DNA from: Pinus tabuliformis
Lineage: Eukaryota; Streptophyta; Pinopsida; Pinales; Pinaceae
Reading direction: 5' to 3'
DNA: 64,000 bases
Assembly (NCBI GenBank): GCA_031772625.1
Contig: CM062815.1
Span: 919,986,979 to 920,050,978 of the forward strand
Under the pieces are notes generated by a model, which was not told where the DNA came from, searched no databases, and saw only the letters and a list, made by a program, of their open reading frames with translations. Positions 11,123 through 22,154 of the stretch are shown here, in pieces (position 1 is the stretch's first letter; each line of letters opens with the position of its first letter). The translations under genes and the position numbers were made by a program.

Positions 11123-14100
11123 TTGTTTAATGCTTCACTTGCTTCTTCGAAAAATGATTGGTTGCTTGATTCAAGAGCAACCTGTCATATGACTCATAGG
11201 AAAGATTTTTTTGAAGATTTCATTGACAATGTTGATGGAGCAGTATACTTTGCAGATCAGTCAAAAATCAAGCCATCAGGGCTTGGCACAATCAGGCTTA
11301 AACTGCCTGGTCTTCCAGACTTTCTTCTGGATCATGTTCTATATCTCCCACAGCTCAAGAGAACTTGTTGTCCCTGGTCCACATCCGCCAGCAAGGTCAC
11401 TCCATTTATATGTTTGATCGAAAGCTTGAGGTAAGAAAGGCATCTGACCACTCACTTGTCATGAGGGGTATAGAAGAAGAAAGACTTCTTAAACTGCAAG
11501 GAACCTCTGCTCATGCACAACATTTCTCATATATTTCTCATCATGAAGAAGGTACACTTCCGTCAAGTTTATTATGGCATGCTAGATTTGGACATTTAAA
11601 CTATGATAGTCTTCGCTTGTTGAAGAAAAATGGTGTTGTTGGTTTGCCTACAATTCCTAGAAAACATAAGCAATGTGATGCTTGCATTCTAGGAAAGCAT
11701 AGCAAACAATCTTTTCATGATTCACATTCAAGAGCACATAGGAATCTTGAACTCATTCATTCAGATTTATGTGGTCCAATGCCTGTTCCTTCTGCAAATG
11801 GAAATAAATATATCATGAAATTTATTGATGATTACACCATAATGTGTTGGGTTTATTTATTGAAGAACAAATCTGATGCTTTTCAAACATTCAAGAATTT
11901 TCATAAGTGGATTGAAAATGATGCACAATCTCATATTGGGTCTATTCGCACTGATAATGGAAAAGAATATACATCAAATGAATTTGAAAACTATCTTCGC
12001 CAACATGGGATCAAACATTAAACAACTGTACCTTATAATCCCCAACAGAATGGTGTAGGAGAAAGAATGAATAGAACAATTTTGAATATGGTACGATCCA
12101 TGCTTTTCTTCAAAAATGTAAAGATAATGTTTTGGGCTGATGTTGTTCTATGTGCTGCATATATAAAGAATAGATTTCCATCTAGTGCTATAAGAAACAA
12201 GACTCCTTATGAATTGTGGTATGGACATGTTCCTTCGGTAAAACATCTCAGGATTTTTGGTTCCACCTGTTATGCGTTAATACCAAAGGTACATAGAAAC
12301 AAACTTGGTGCTAGAAGTCGTAAGTGTATCTTCCTAGGGTATTCAAACACCTCTAAAGCATACCGTCTCTATGATGAAGTAAATAAAAAGTATGTTGTAT
12401 CTAGAGATGTCATTTTTCTTGAATCATCCAAATCTGACAATGTTGTTGAGTGGCAACTTGATCGCTTGGATAGATTCACAAAAACGAAATCATTTCAAGA
12501 GTTTGAAAATCAGATTCCACATCTTGAAGGGGGGATTCCTATACTAGATCAACATGTGGAATCTTCTTCTGATGAACAATCTCCCTTGCATGAAACTCCA
12601 ACACTGGATGATCCTTTAAGTGATGTAATTGATAGAATTGGGAGACTCAATCTTGATTCAGTCCCAACTCAATCAACAGAGCAGCCTGGACCATCTCAGA
12701 AAGGTCCCCCAAAGTGGCTGACAAAGACACTTGAATGTGTTCATCCTGATGAAATTGGAAAAACAGGAACCAGAAATACAAACCGACAAGATGGAGGTGA
12801 TGTAGATAACTCTAATTCACCTGTTGATATGGATGTTACTTATGATTGTGAATTAAACTTGTCTACAGATTTTGAACCAACTTCCTTCAAAAAAGTTGCT
12901 TCTCATGATGAATGGAAAGAAGCGATGCAGAAGGAGTATGATGCCCTCATAAAGAATGGCACTTGGAAGCTGGTTGATCCTCCATTTGGAACAAAACCAA
13001 TTGGCTGCAAGTGGGTCTACAAGAACAAGTACAAAGCTGATGGCTCACTTGACAAGCACAAAGCTAGGCTTGTGGCAAAAGGTTTTGCACAGAAGGAAGG
13101 GGTCGATTATGAGGAAACTTTTGCCCCCACAGCAAAATGGGCCACCATCCGGACACTCTTTGCACTAGCTGCTCAGAACGGTTGGAAAGTCCATAAAATG
13201 GATGTAAAAACTGCATTCTTGAATGGAGATCTAAAAGAGAATGTTTTTATGTCCCAGCCTGAAGGATTTGTTGTGAAAGGACATGAACACAAAGTATGCA
13301 AACTTGTGAAGTCCTTGTATGGCCTCAAACAAGCACCACGAGCCTGGTATGAAAAACTAACTGAGCATCTTTTGAAACTCAACTTCAAACATTTTGATCT
13401 TGATGATGCAACTTTATTTGTCAAGAAATTTGGCAAAACAGTTGTATATCTTGTGGTATATGTAGATGATATTTTAATGATAGGGAACAATGAAAGCTAT
13501 ATTGCATCCATAAAGAAAGAATTAGGAAAAAGTTTTGAAATGACTGATTTGGGCTATGTTCATTACTATCTTGGCATTGAAGTAACCCAACATCCAAAAT
13601 CCATATTTCTTTCTCAAAAGAAATACATTGGAGATTTGTTAAACAGATTTGGCATGACAGAGTGCAATCCTCTTTCTACTCCAATGGAAAAAAACTTGAA
13701 GCTCACATCTATTGAAGGAAAGGAATTTGAAGATGCAACAAAGTATAGACAGCTTGTAGGAAGTCTCATCTACCTCACTACTACCAGACCAGACATTTCA
13801 TTTGTTGTTGGAATCCTCTCCAGGTTTATGCAAAAGCCTTGTGAGGGACATTGGTCTACTGCAAAAAGAGTTCTAAGGTACTTGAAGGGAACTCAAGACC
13901 TTGGAATCAAGTATACACAGGTGGACGACTTCAACTTGATTGGATACTCTGATTCAGACTTCGATGGAGACAAAGAAACTGGGGTATCTATTTCAGGATA
14001 TGTTATGTGTCTTGGATCAGGAGCTGTCTCCTGGAGATCACGCAAACAATCAGTTCCAACAGATTCCACAACAGAAGCAGAATACGTGGCAGCAGCTGAA

Positions 14101-14412
14101 GCAACGAAAGAAATTGTGTGGCTCAGGAAAATTCTTGAAGATTTGCAGGTAAAACAAGTACAATCAACTCCACTCATGATTGATAACACCTCTGCAATAA
14201 ATTTGACCAAGAACCCAAAGTTCCATGATCATACTAAGCACATCAATACTAAATATCATCTGATCCGACATCATGTTGAGGCCAAAACAATCCATCTCTG
14301 TCATTGTTCCACAAATGAGCAAATTTCAGACATCTTCACCAAAGCACTTGGAAGAGAAAAGCTTGAAAGATTCAGAACGATGCTTGGACTCACCAACATC
14401 CCTTCAGATTAA
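11123..14412 (+). pseudogene. pol of the short-LTR copia element (PR-IN-RT-RH)
   Basis: Protease: the family motif D-S-G-A is read here as LLDSRATCH, with Gly changed to Arg (GGA to AGA). A one-base loss near 11355 shifts frame. Integrase follows with HH-CC residues (HARFGHL ... CDACILGKH), then DLCGP, TDNGKEY and NGVGERMNR carrying the DDE acids. A TAA at 12019-12021 stands where Gln is expected. From 12022 to 14412 the frame is open: GYSNTSKAYR, RT with KARLVAKGF, MDVKTAFLNG, LYGLKQAPRAW and catalytic YVDD, then RNase H with DSDFDGD and TEAEYVAA, ending at TAA. RT and RNase H look intact; protease and the reading frame do not. Confidence 0.93.
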
Positions 14413-14421
14413 GGGGGGGAA
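14411..14421 (+). other. Polypurine tract
   Basis: AAGGGGGGGAA overlaps the pol stop codon and abuts the 3' LTR; it is the expected plus-strand primer. Confidence 0.9.
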
Positions 14422-14579
14422 TGTTCACACCTAATCTTCAATGGTTGGGTAAACAGGAACGTGAACAGTCATCCGGAAGATGAATTGATCCGTCCATTTT
14501 ATGTATATAAACAATAGTTATCTAATGAAATAATCAGTCAGTTTTCTTCTGCCCATTTTGGAGTTACCCTAGACTGACA
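14422..14579 (+). repeat. 3' LTR of the short-LTR copia element
   Basis: 158 bp, six differences from 8583-8740 by eye, followed by the CTATC duplication. Confidence 0.95.
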
Positions 14580-14941
14580 CTATCTATCCCTCTCAACTAG
14601 GGAAGATATGCCCAAGTTTCCTCTGACCAAGAACTTTCCCTAGCCCTTTGTAATCAGTAACTTTTTAGAACTCCCTCTTAGCTAGGGACTCATTCATACA
14701 TCAGAAACTTTTTCTTCGTGGGTCCTTTAGCTGCTCGATCTCCTTCTTTTCTTGATGTCATGAAACTTTTTGTTGAACTTCTTCTTTGTAGGGCATCAAC
14801 CATCGATCACTTTCCTTCTTAGTTTGTCATGTCATTTCTTCCTTCATGGAAAGTGGCTTTCTTGATACATGTCTAGATCTTTTGTCATCTGGCTACTCCT
14901 TTGTCATGTTGCTTCTTTTCTGGAACATTCACCGTGTGAAT

Positions 14942-15118
14942 TGTTGAGATTTTCTGTTTTAATCAAATAGGCAAAAATCTCTGAAGGATGACAACAATAA
15001 TTATTCAGTTCCTAGATTAGCTCCAGGTTGTTGGGAGGGAGTTAATGCCTCCTATATTTGATGTGATGGAGTTATGAGGCTGTTAGATTGTCTATGCTAT
15101 ATAACAGGCAATCATTCG
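14942..15118 (+). repeat. 5' LTR, first part
   Basis: 177 bp matching the first half of 25274-25634; starts TGTTGAGATTTTCTG and stops at ATTCG, the target duplicated by the nested element. Confidence 0.95.
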
Positions 15119-15299
15119 TGTTAAACTCACATGGACAGCGAGACAGATGGAAAGATAAATCATTGAGTACAATTTTTATTAAAAATAGATGTACATTTAT
15201 AGTACAATAGGTGACTCTTGGGATTCAGATCCCAAGGTCTCTTGGACTGCTTTGTCCATTCAACTTCCACGCTAACCCTTTAGGATTAGGTGTCCAACA
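15119..15299 (-). repeat. Left (3') LTR of the nested gag-only element
   Basis: 181 bp, matching 19707-19887 with two differences by eye. Confidence 0.95.
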
Positions 15300-15312
15300 T
15301 TCCCCCCCTTAA
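15300..15312 (-). other. Polypurine tract of the nested element
   Basis: Minus-strand AAGGGGGGGAA directly next to the left LTR. Confidence 0.85.
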
Positions 15313-15469
15313 TCCAAAGGGTTATGTATGAGTCCAAGAAAAGAGCTGTAATACAAAATGTGCAAAGAATGCATGGCAGCACTAGGCTGATTGTGCTCTA
15401 TGAAATGTTGGTATAAAGGGCGGTGGTTTAAGGATGACCACCAACACTGGAACGCTTAGTGCAGTTCCC

Positions 15470-15815
15470 GGAACTCTTCCAAAACTGGCAAGAAACTGAA
15501 GTTTTCTGCTAGAGGAAGTGATCCTATTGTTTTAAAGAGGGAAACCTTCAACCATAAAAGGGAGGTCTCACCCCGCATAAAAGGTAAAACTTCAACCTGA
15601 AAAGGGAAGTCTCAACCTGTGATAGTTTAAGGATAACCAACAACTCTGGAATGCTTAATGCAATTCCTGGAACTCTTCCAAAACTGGCAAGAAGCTGATG
15701 TCTTCTGCTAGAGGAAGTGTTCTCAATCTGTGATGGTTTAAGGATGACCAACAACTCTGGAACTCTTCCAAAACTGGCAAGAAGCTGGAGTCTTCTTCTA
15801 GAGGAAGTGTTCTCA
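15470..15815 (-). repeat. Three diverged direct repeats in the 3' untranslated region
   Basis: GGAACTCTTCCAAAACTGGC occurs at 15470, 15669 and 15759, each followed by AAGAAGCTG-like and CTAGAGGAAGTG sequence. Spacing is 199 and 90 bp. They lie between gag and the purine tract. Confidence 0.8.
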
Positions 15816-15823
15816 ATCTGTGT

Positions 15824-16774
15824 TCACGGGCATCTTTGTCTCTGGCTACAACTCTGAAACTGGTGTGGCAGGTTGTAGCTCAGGCTCGCTTGATGTGACT
15901 TTGAAGCTTGTAGATGACCATCATTTCCCCCCCTGTCAGGTACAAGGTGAGAAGATGGAGAAAACTCAGCTGCAATACTGTTCAATACTCTGGAACAGGT
16001 TCTGACATGTGTTTGGAATATCTTCTTGGCTGTTGATGCCCATTGCCAAGAAGCGATCCATCCAAGATGAATCTTTGTTCTTGCAGGTCGTTTGTTTTTG
16101 AAGCATCTGTGTGAAGAATGGCTGGTTTTATGACAGTGCTTACATGGATGAAGATCAAAACAGTGATCTTTCAAATGGCCAACTCGGTCACAGTGTTGGC
16201 ATTTCACGATCTGTTGTTTTTTTTGTTGTTGTTGCTGTGGAAGAGGGGCAGAATCTGGAACAGCTGAAGGTGAGCTGCCATGAGAAGCAGGTGAACTGTC
16301 ATGAGGAGCAGGTGAACTGTCATAAATGAATCCAGCACTCTGAAACTGAATGGGCTTGGCATAGTCTGGAATATGAAAGGACAAGTCCTTGTCATATCCA
16401 AGACCGGTTCTGTGCTTGTTGTGGACAAGCTGTTCCCAAGGTCTGATGATGGGCTTGGGAAGTGCAGACTGAACCTCTGCATCTGCATGTAACTTTGCTG
16501 CTTTATCTGAATGAACTGTAACATTATTGACTTGTTGTTTATGGGAGTCTGCTTCATTGTTCTGAACATAAACATGTTCAGAATGATGACTCCACTGGTG
16601 TAATTCTTCCTGCTATAGCTTTGTTTCAAGCTGCAAAAACTCAATATTCTCATGTGCAGTTTGCAGAGAGGTTTGGATGTCAAAGAGAGTTTCTTTGTTA
16701 ACTTTGACCATCTCATCAACAGTGGAATGAATTAGGATATTCAATAACTTTAATGCATCTTCAAGTCTGGCCAT
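15824..16774 (-). pseudogene. gag-like protein with two CCHC zinc knuckles, one amber stop
   Basis: The ATG at 16774 opens a frame of about 316 residues that stays in phase to 15824, except for one TAG at 16613-16615. The N-terminus (MARLEDALKLLN) is helical and likely coiled coil. A middle segment has PWEQLV and GLGYDKDLSFHIPDYAKP, then Ser/Pro repeats (HDSSPASHGSSPS) and a Gln tract. Two adjacent knuckles follow: C-QH-C-DRVG-H-LKDH-C and C-KH-C-HKTS-H-SSHR-C, both fitting CX2CX4HX4C. This suggests RNA binding and packaging. The start is supported by a related fragment at about 35299 that also begins MAR(I/L)E. It lacks the UBN2 look of the other copia gags here, so I cannot place its family. 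Confidence 0.7.
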
Positions 16775-16981
16775 TTTTCTTCAATGTCACTTAAAAAACA
16801 CAACTGAGTAAGCTGGATGTTACCAAGAATGAACTGGAGCATAACATCACCAATGCAAAAAAAAATATAAATGTGAAGATGAGCGCTGTCCTCAACTTGA
16901 AACTTCAGAGCATCTAGCTGCTATGGAAATCATGCAAAATCTCTACAAGAAACGTCTTCTGCACTTCAGGAATCTAAGTGG

Positions 16982-17400
16982 TTGAGAATCAATTTGGAAA
17001 AATGGTTGGATGATGAGTACTGCCGTGAGATTTCCAGTGAAGAGATCAGCGAGCGGTGTGAAAAAGTCTATTACTACTGCTTAATGGAAAAGCAAGCAGA
17101 CCTTGGTGAGATTTTGATGCATAACTTAAAAACATTGTCTTTCAAAGAAAGTTTTCATAGAGCGTTTTCAGCATCTAATGCTGCTCTGGTAACACCTTAT
17201 AATATACCAAAAATATTTTAGAAGTATATTGAGGATAATAAAGAATGGTTTTACATGAGACTAGATTCACAATTTTAAGCTGCGGGACTGCAGAGCATGG
17301 CAAACCAGGAATATGGAGAACCCAAAAAAAATGGAAATGCCTCTGGTCAGCCACAACATTTTGCATTGAAGGGATCACCTTTACCAAATCAATCTGAAAG
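16982..17400 (+). pseudogene. Unrecognised exon-like block inside the nested element
   Basis: An open frame from 16982 to 17221 encodes a compact, acidic, helical sequence (EKWLDDEYCREISSEE, later ESFHRAFSASNAAL) unlike transposon proteins. After one TAG the same frame carries on (YIEDNKEWFYMRLDSQF) and, after another stop, to about 17400. It is antisense to the element's gag. It reads like a captured plant gene piece, but I do not recognise the gene and will not name it. Confidence 0.35.
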
Positions 17401-17999
17401 GATGATGTTTTAGCACAACGCCTGACTTATTCTGCATATGTTACTCACAGCATCTTCTGCACATCATAACTGCCGTTGAGGGAGTTCATTGCAAATAATC
17501 ATTTCTCACAATGATGCATCGATGAACAAATTTCGTTGATTTCTCAGTATATTTATTACTCCACTACGGTACAATGTTTCTGTAGTTTCCAGCCTCGTTC
17601 TCCTGAACTGAAATTGAAGGTAAAGAGCTCGAAATGATCATAGACGGTGAAGATATAAAAGCATGCACATGTAAACTCTGTAAACACTATCTGCCTTTAG
17701 AGGCATAGCATGCCAAACTGTTTCTTATTGATGTTCAACACTAGACTGATTTTTGACACCTCTGTCAAAAACAACGCTGAAGACGAGATAAAAGCAGCAA
17801 TTTGATTGTCTCGCACCACAAAACATGGAAAAGATACGAATCGATTTCTCTGTATATCTCGATTTTTTTTTTAATACTTGGCCTCCACACACAGCAATCC
17901 CACACAGCTCAGCTTTCGGTAATATGAAGCTGGTCTACAACGATTTCAGCAACATCATCCTAAAGTGGGTTCACAGTATTTGAAGCGGGTTCTGCTGCC

Positions 18000-18333
18000 G
18001 CTGTCGCTGCCTCCAATCTTGGATCAAGTATTGGTGGATACTTTAAAGATATAGCATAATAAAGTTTGAAATTCACAAATCCTATAAGAGTCTCATAAAA
18101 TTCTACAAATGTCAGCATAACACGAAAATCAACATCCCCGGGGAGAACTTGTTGCAGAACATGTGGTGTGAGCCACGTAATGTTTTGACCCTTGACTTCT
18201 GCCTGACGGATACAAATGTCTTACGCAAAGAATGTGTTCTGGAAATGTAGGCCTGCCACTCCAGACTTAATCTTCGACAGCTGTGGACACGCTCAGCAGG
18301 AATGTCATGTGTCTTGTCTGCGGGCAAAACTGG
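18000..18333 (-). pseudogene. Pescadillo-like gene fragment (captured)
   Basis: The minus strand encodes about 110 residues resembling the N-terminal (pescadillo_N) domain of PES, a nucleolar protein of the PeBoW complex needed for 60S ribosome assembly. In one frame: ERVHSCRRLSLEWQAYISRT then [10 protein letters not shown]. After a frame change near 18200, where about 14 bases of the usual sequence seem lost, the next frame reads [39 protein letters not shown] and [12 protein letters not shown]. No intron interrupts it. It lies in the leader of the nested gag-only element, on the element's own coding strand, so capture through an RNA intermediate is likely. It has no start codon, BRCT domain or intact frame. 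Confidence 0.8.
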
Positions 18334-19690
18334 ATGCGATACGTTCAAGGCATAACTTTCCTCCGATCATAGAAACAACCCTCACGATCTCATTCTTAAA
18401 AGCATTGATGTCCTCGGTCTGCCTTCAATAAAATGTAGTCATCATACCATTCAAACACAAGCAGTTTAAATGCACCAGGTCACGACCTTAAAAAGACATT
18501 CAACACAACACAATTTCCCTGAAAGACGGCAGATTCCTTTGGCGGTCTTAGAGGCCTCGACTCAAATGGTCGCATGGGGATACCGCAACTTAATGTCTTA
18601 TCATATTTTCAGAGGACCACAGCCTGGAAAAAGTAGGCCAAAGGATGCCATAGCCACAACTACAAAGATGAGAGGAATACAATGATCCACGTTTAATTTT
18701 CTTACCGTATGAGCAGGTCATCGCACAGCAAGGTTATCGGAATCAAGTTTCTCGACATCTTTGGCATCAAAAAAATTCAAAATGCCCACAGTCACTGTTT
18801 TCCACTGTAATGGCTGAATTCAACGAACTTCAGGCTAGCGCTCCAATTGAAGGTTCCAAAAGCATTACATGATCTCCAAAAAAGGAGCTCAACGCACCAC
18901 ATAAGCCACCAACAACACATTACCCATTTACGGCCAGCAACATTTGAACATGGCCATCGTACATGGACTTCAATGCACCATTCAAAGATATGTATATAAT
19001 GTAGGTTCCAACAGATCGTGGACCAGCATACGGCATTCAAAATTATTCAATGCACAAAGCCTTCACAATATTCACAGCATATACGACCTTCAAAAAAACA
19101 TACACGGTCTTCAAAACACGTCTTGAATGAGCTGCAGAAGTTATGCATTACCAGTCATGATTTGCAGAGATTCCATTCAACAGTGGTTCAAAGCATGTTT
19201 CAATGACCAGCCTTTGATAACATAGCAATGACTCATTTAATGCAGCGACATTCCACACATAGAATGAACCATACGCTGCTCCCTTCAACGCATACAAATC
19301 AGAGAGAACGTTAACAAATTTCAAATGATGGCAGCAATGCGTTTCAGCTGAGCCTTTGAATAATCTTCAGTGGAGACGGGTTATGGAGCATCCTGAGAAC
19401 AACGTTTCTGATGCACTGGCTCTTTCAAAGGAAACCGACGCTCAGGTGTGGACAGAGGCAATCAGTGCGCAGAGAATCAGTGTCAGGCAGAGGCAGAGCG
19501 GCCCAAGACAGTGCAGCGAAGAGTCACCTACTCGTAGACGTTTATGAACAGTGAACGTTTATGGACAGAGAACGCAGGACAGATGTGTTATATGGCAGAG
19601 GGCCAGGACTACTCAGGACAGAGGAATGGCAGCGCTGAAACAGGTGGCTCACAGAAACAGGTGGCTCACAATGGAGCAGGGCAGGAGATC
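18334..19690 (-). other. Leader of the nested element, no gene recognised
   Basis: Between the primer site and the PES-like fragment I find no open frame I can assign. The part near 19380-19690 is GC-richer and purine-rich on the plus strand. Short frames here are not conserved-looking. Confidence 0.4.
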
Positions 19691-19706
19691 GCCCGCTCTG
19701 ATACCA
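19691..19706 (-). other. Primer binding site of the nested element
   Basis: Minus-strand TGGTATCAGAGCGGGC abuts the right LTR; initiator tRNA-Met type. Confidence 0.9.
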
Positions 19707-19887
19707 TGTTAAACTCACATGGACAGCGAGACAGATGGAAAGCTAAATCATTGAGTACAATTTTTATTAACAATAGATGTACATTTATAGTACAATAGGT
19801 GACTCTTGGGATTCAGATCCCAAGGTCTCTTGGACTGCTTTGTCCATTCAACTTCCACGCTAACCCTTTAGGATTAGGTGTCCAACA
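19707..19887 (-). repeat. Right (5') LTR of the nested gag-only element
   Basis: 181 bp, near-identical to 15119-15299, followed by the ATTCG duplication. Confidence 0.95.
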
Positions 19888-20076
19888 ATTCGGATGATTT
19901 GCTAAGAGAGAGTGTGAGGATTTCATGATGTAATCTCCTAATTTGATTAATATATTCCTGATGCCTATGTTTGGTGGACGTAGCCCAGATTGGTTGGGTG
20001 AACCACGTTAATTCTTGTGTTTATGTGCTAGATAATTGTTGTGTGTATTTATGTTTGTTGTGCACCTGATCCAACA
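19888..20076 (+). repeat. 5' LTR of the Tork/Tnt1-like element, second part
   Basis: Resumes with ATTCG then GATGATTTGC and ends GATCCAACA; one difference from the matching half of the 3' LTR. Confidence 0.95.
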
Positions 20077-20078
20077 AT

Positions 20079-20093
20079 TGGTATCAGAGCATG
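20079..20093 (+). other. Primer binding site, initiator tRNA-Met type
   Basis: TGGTATCAGAGCATG, two bases after the 5' LTR. Confidence 0.88.
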
Positions 20094-21214
20094 TTGGAGG
20101 AGCCGCATTGCTGGAGGTGGAGCACTGAGTTGGTTTGGTTGCTGGTGAGTAGATCGATTGCTGCCTAGAGGTGCTGCGTGGCTCAGGCAGCGTATGTCTG
20201 CTGAACAAATGTTGCTGGAGTGCTGGTTGACCACCAAAGCACTGGAGATTGCTGCCTGCGTGTTTACAATTGCTGCCTGCGTGGATTAAACATTTGCTGC
20301 CTGCGTGGACCTGCGTATGGACAACAGTATGACGCAGTTTTTTTTTGCAAAAACGTAGTCTTGATATGCATTAGAAACGGTGTGTTGAAAATGGTATGAC
20401 GCAGTTGGAGATAATGCGTTTTTAAAACGATAGTTTTAAACAGAAGATGGTCTGGTTAATGCGTGGGTATGTGTGTAAAACAGTGTGTATATATAACACA
20501 AGATGGTCTGGTTAATGCGTGCTGGTGTTTATTTAAAATCTCAGAAAAACGCAGTGTGATTTGTTAAAATCTGTAGTCTCTGTTATAAAACGCAGTGTGA
20601 TTTGATAAAACACATTTGAATTTTGAGTGGTGCGTGTTTTGAATTGACTTGATTGGTGCTGGCGCATTGGAAAAGGTCGAATCACTTTGAATGTGTGGTT
20701 GTTTTGACTGGTGCGGTGACGGTGAATATGTATTGAACCAACAATTGGTAGAGATATATATATACCGTGGATATATCTGTTTGACTGGTTGTGCGTTTTT
20801 TTTTTCCATTTCAAAACACTTGCGTGGGTATATATTTATATATTTCCAACACGGTGGATAGTGGTGTGTGGGAATATATGTTAAAAAAAACAGCGAGGTT
20901 ATATACCATGTTAAGGTCATGGCAAGTGTAAATAGTGGAGTACGTATGATGGTATGACATTATGTTTTTTAAATGGTATGACACTATGTTTTGTAAACAA
21001 AAAGGGGAGTTATAAGGGTTATGTCATATGTTTTGCAAATTAAAATGCTTTAAAAATGTAATGGGGTTTTAATATTATTTGTTTTTTGTTTTATTTAAAG
21101 ACAAAAATCAAAGGCATAGACAGGTTTTTTTTGTGTAAAATCAAAGGCAAAGGCAATTTTTTTTTTTTTTGCTGGTTGGATATTGGAGATTACTGTGTTT
21201 TTTGCTGATACAAG
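20094..21214 (+). other. Leader with short repeats
   Basis: No gene. TTGCTGCCTGCGTG occurs three times between about 20250 and 20305. AAGATGGTCTGGTTAATGCG occurs twice, near 20443 and 20502. ATGGTATGAC words recur near 20390 and 20950-20985. Confidence 0.6.
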
Positions 21215-22154
21215 ATGGCCAAAACACAAAGTGCCCGTTTTGAAATTGAGAAATTTAATGGCAAGAATAATTTTGAGATCTGGAAGGTGAAGATGCACGA
21301 TCTGCTGGTTCAACAAGGTGTGGTGAAAGCACTGTTGGGGAAGAACAAAAGGCCTCCTTCCATGACGGAGGATGAATGGGATGAGATGGACGATAGAGCT
21401 CTGAGCGCAATTCGGTTATGTCTAGCGGACGATGTTCTGTTTAACATTGTGTCAAAGAAAACCGCCGCAGGCTTGTGGTCAAAGCTTGAGAAGCTCTATA
21501 TGACGAAATCTTTGACAAACCGAATTCTTCTGAAACGGCAACTTTACAGTTTGCAGATAAAAGAAGGTACCTCAATTGCTGATCACCTGAATGTTTTTAA
21601 TACCTTGTTGGTGCAATTAAACATTCTAGATTTCAAATTTGATTCAGAGGATAAGGCAATAACTTTATTATGTTCTTTGCCTGAATCCTGGGATCACTTT
21701 GTTACTTCCATAAGTTTTAGTACATCAGAAATTCTTGAGTTTGACGATGTTTTTGGAGCCTTGTTGGCTGAGGAGACGAGGAAGAGGTCGAATGCAGACA
21801 CCTATACATCAGAGGTAATGATGGCCAGAGGTCGCTCACGAGAGAGACACTCCGGGGGAAAGCATAGTGACTCTCGCTCAAAATCCAAAGGAAAGAAGCC
21901 AAAGGTGAAGTGTTGGCATTGTGGCAAGGCTGGACATCTGAAAAAGGATTACTGGAAGCGAAAGCAAGCTACTATAGAAGGCTCTTCGACAGAAAAGAAG
22001 GAAGCCAACACCACGGATACAGGTTCAGTATCAGGTTCAGGTATGAGTGATGAAGTATTGTCAGTTAATGTTTCAAAACATGATCAACATTGGTTGTTAG
22101 ATTCCGGGGCATCTAACCACATGTGTATACATAAAGATGGTTTAAAACATATAA
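21215..22154 (+). pseudogene. gag and protease start of the Tork/Tnt1-like element
   Basis: The ATG reads MAKTQSARFEIEKFNG, a Tnt1-like gag opening; IRLCLADDV, LYMTKSLTNRILLKRQLY and ADHLNVFNTL mark the UBN2 capsid domain. A basic Arg/Ser-rich stretch precedes a zinc knuckle written C-WH-C-GKAG-H-LKKD-Y, in which the last Cys is Tyr (TGC to TAC). Protease then shows the intact motif LLDSGASNHM. Near 22155 the frame shifts by one base; the protein continues in the next frame. The rest of gag is free of stops. Confidence 0.92.

Larger units (their letters stand above)
8583..14579 (+). mobile_element. Ty1/copia element with very short (158-bp) LTRs
   Basis: Both LTRs are 158 bp, start TGTTCACACC, end TGACA and differ at six positions by eye. 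The flanking duplication is CTATC (8578-8582 and 14580-14584). A tRNA-Met primer site follows the 5' LTR and a purine tract precedes the 3' LTR. A leader of about 1.5 kb precedes gag. Gag, protease, integrase, RT and RNase H are all recognisable, in copia order, but are broken by two stops and two frameshifts and have a changed protease motif, so the element is inactive. It lies in the 3' non-coding part of the old element. Confidence 0.95.
15119..19887 (-). mobile_element. Gag-only LTR element carrying host-gene sequence
   Basis: Two 181-bp LTRs (15119-15299 and 19707-19887) differ at only two positions by eye and begin TGTTAAACTC and end TCCAACA. ATTCG is duplicated on both sides (15114-15118, 19888-19892). 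On the minus strand the primer site TGGTATCAGAGCGGGC follows the right LTR and AAGGGGGGGA precedes the left LTR. The only element gene seen is a gag with two zinc knuckles; no protease, integrase or RT can be found in 4.8 kb. The long leader contains a Pescadillo-like fragment and another exon-like block. This is the youngest insertion in the nest by both position and LTR similarity, and it must have been mobilised by enzymes supplied in trans. Confidence 0.93.

Noticed and set aside
15470-15815. Spaced direct repeats that might be a CRISPR-like array
   Set aside because: Only three diverged copies with unequal spacing (199 and 90 bp) in a plant retroelement UTR; no array structure.
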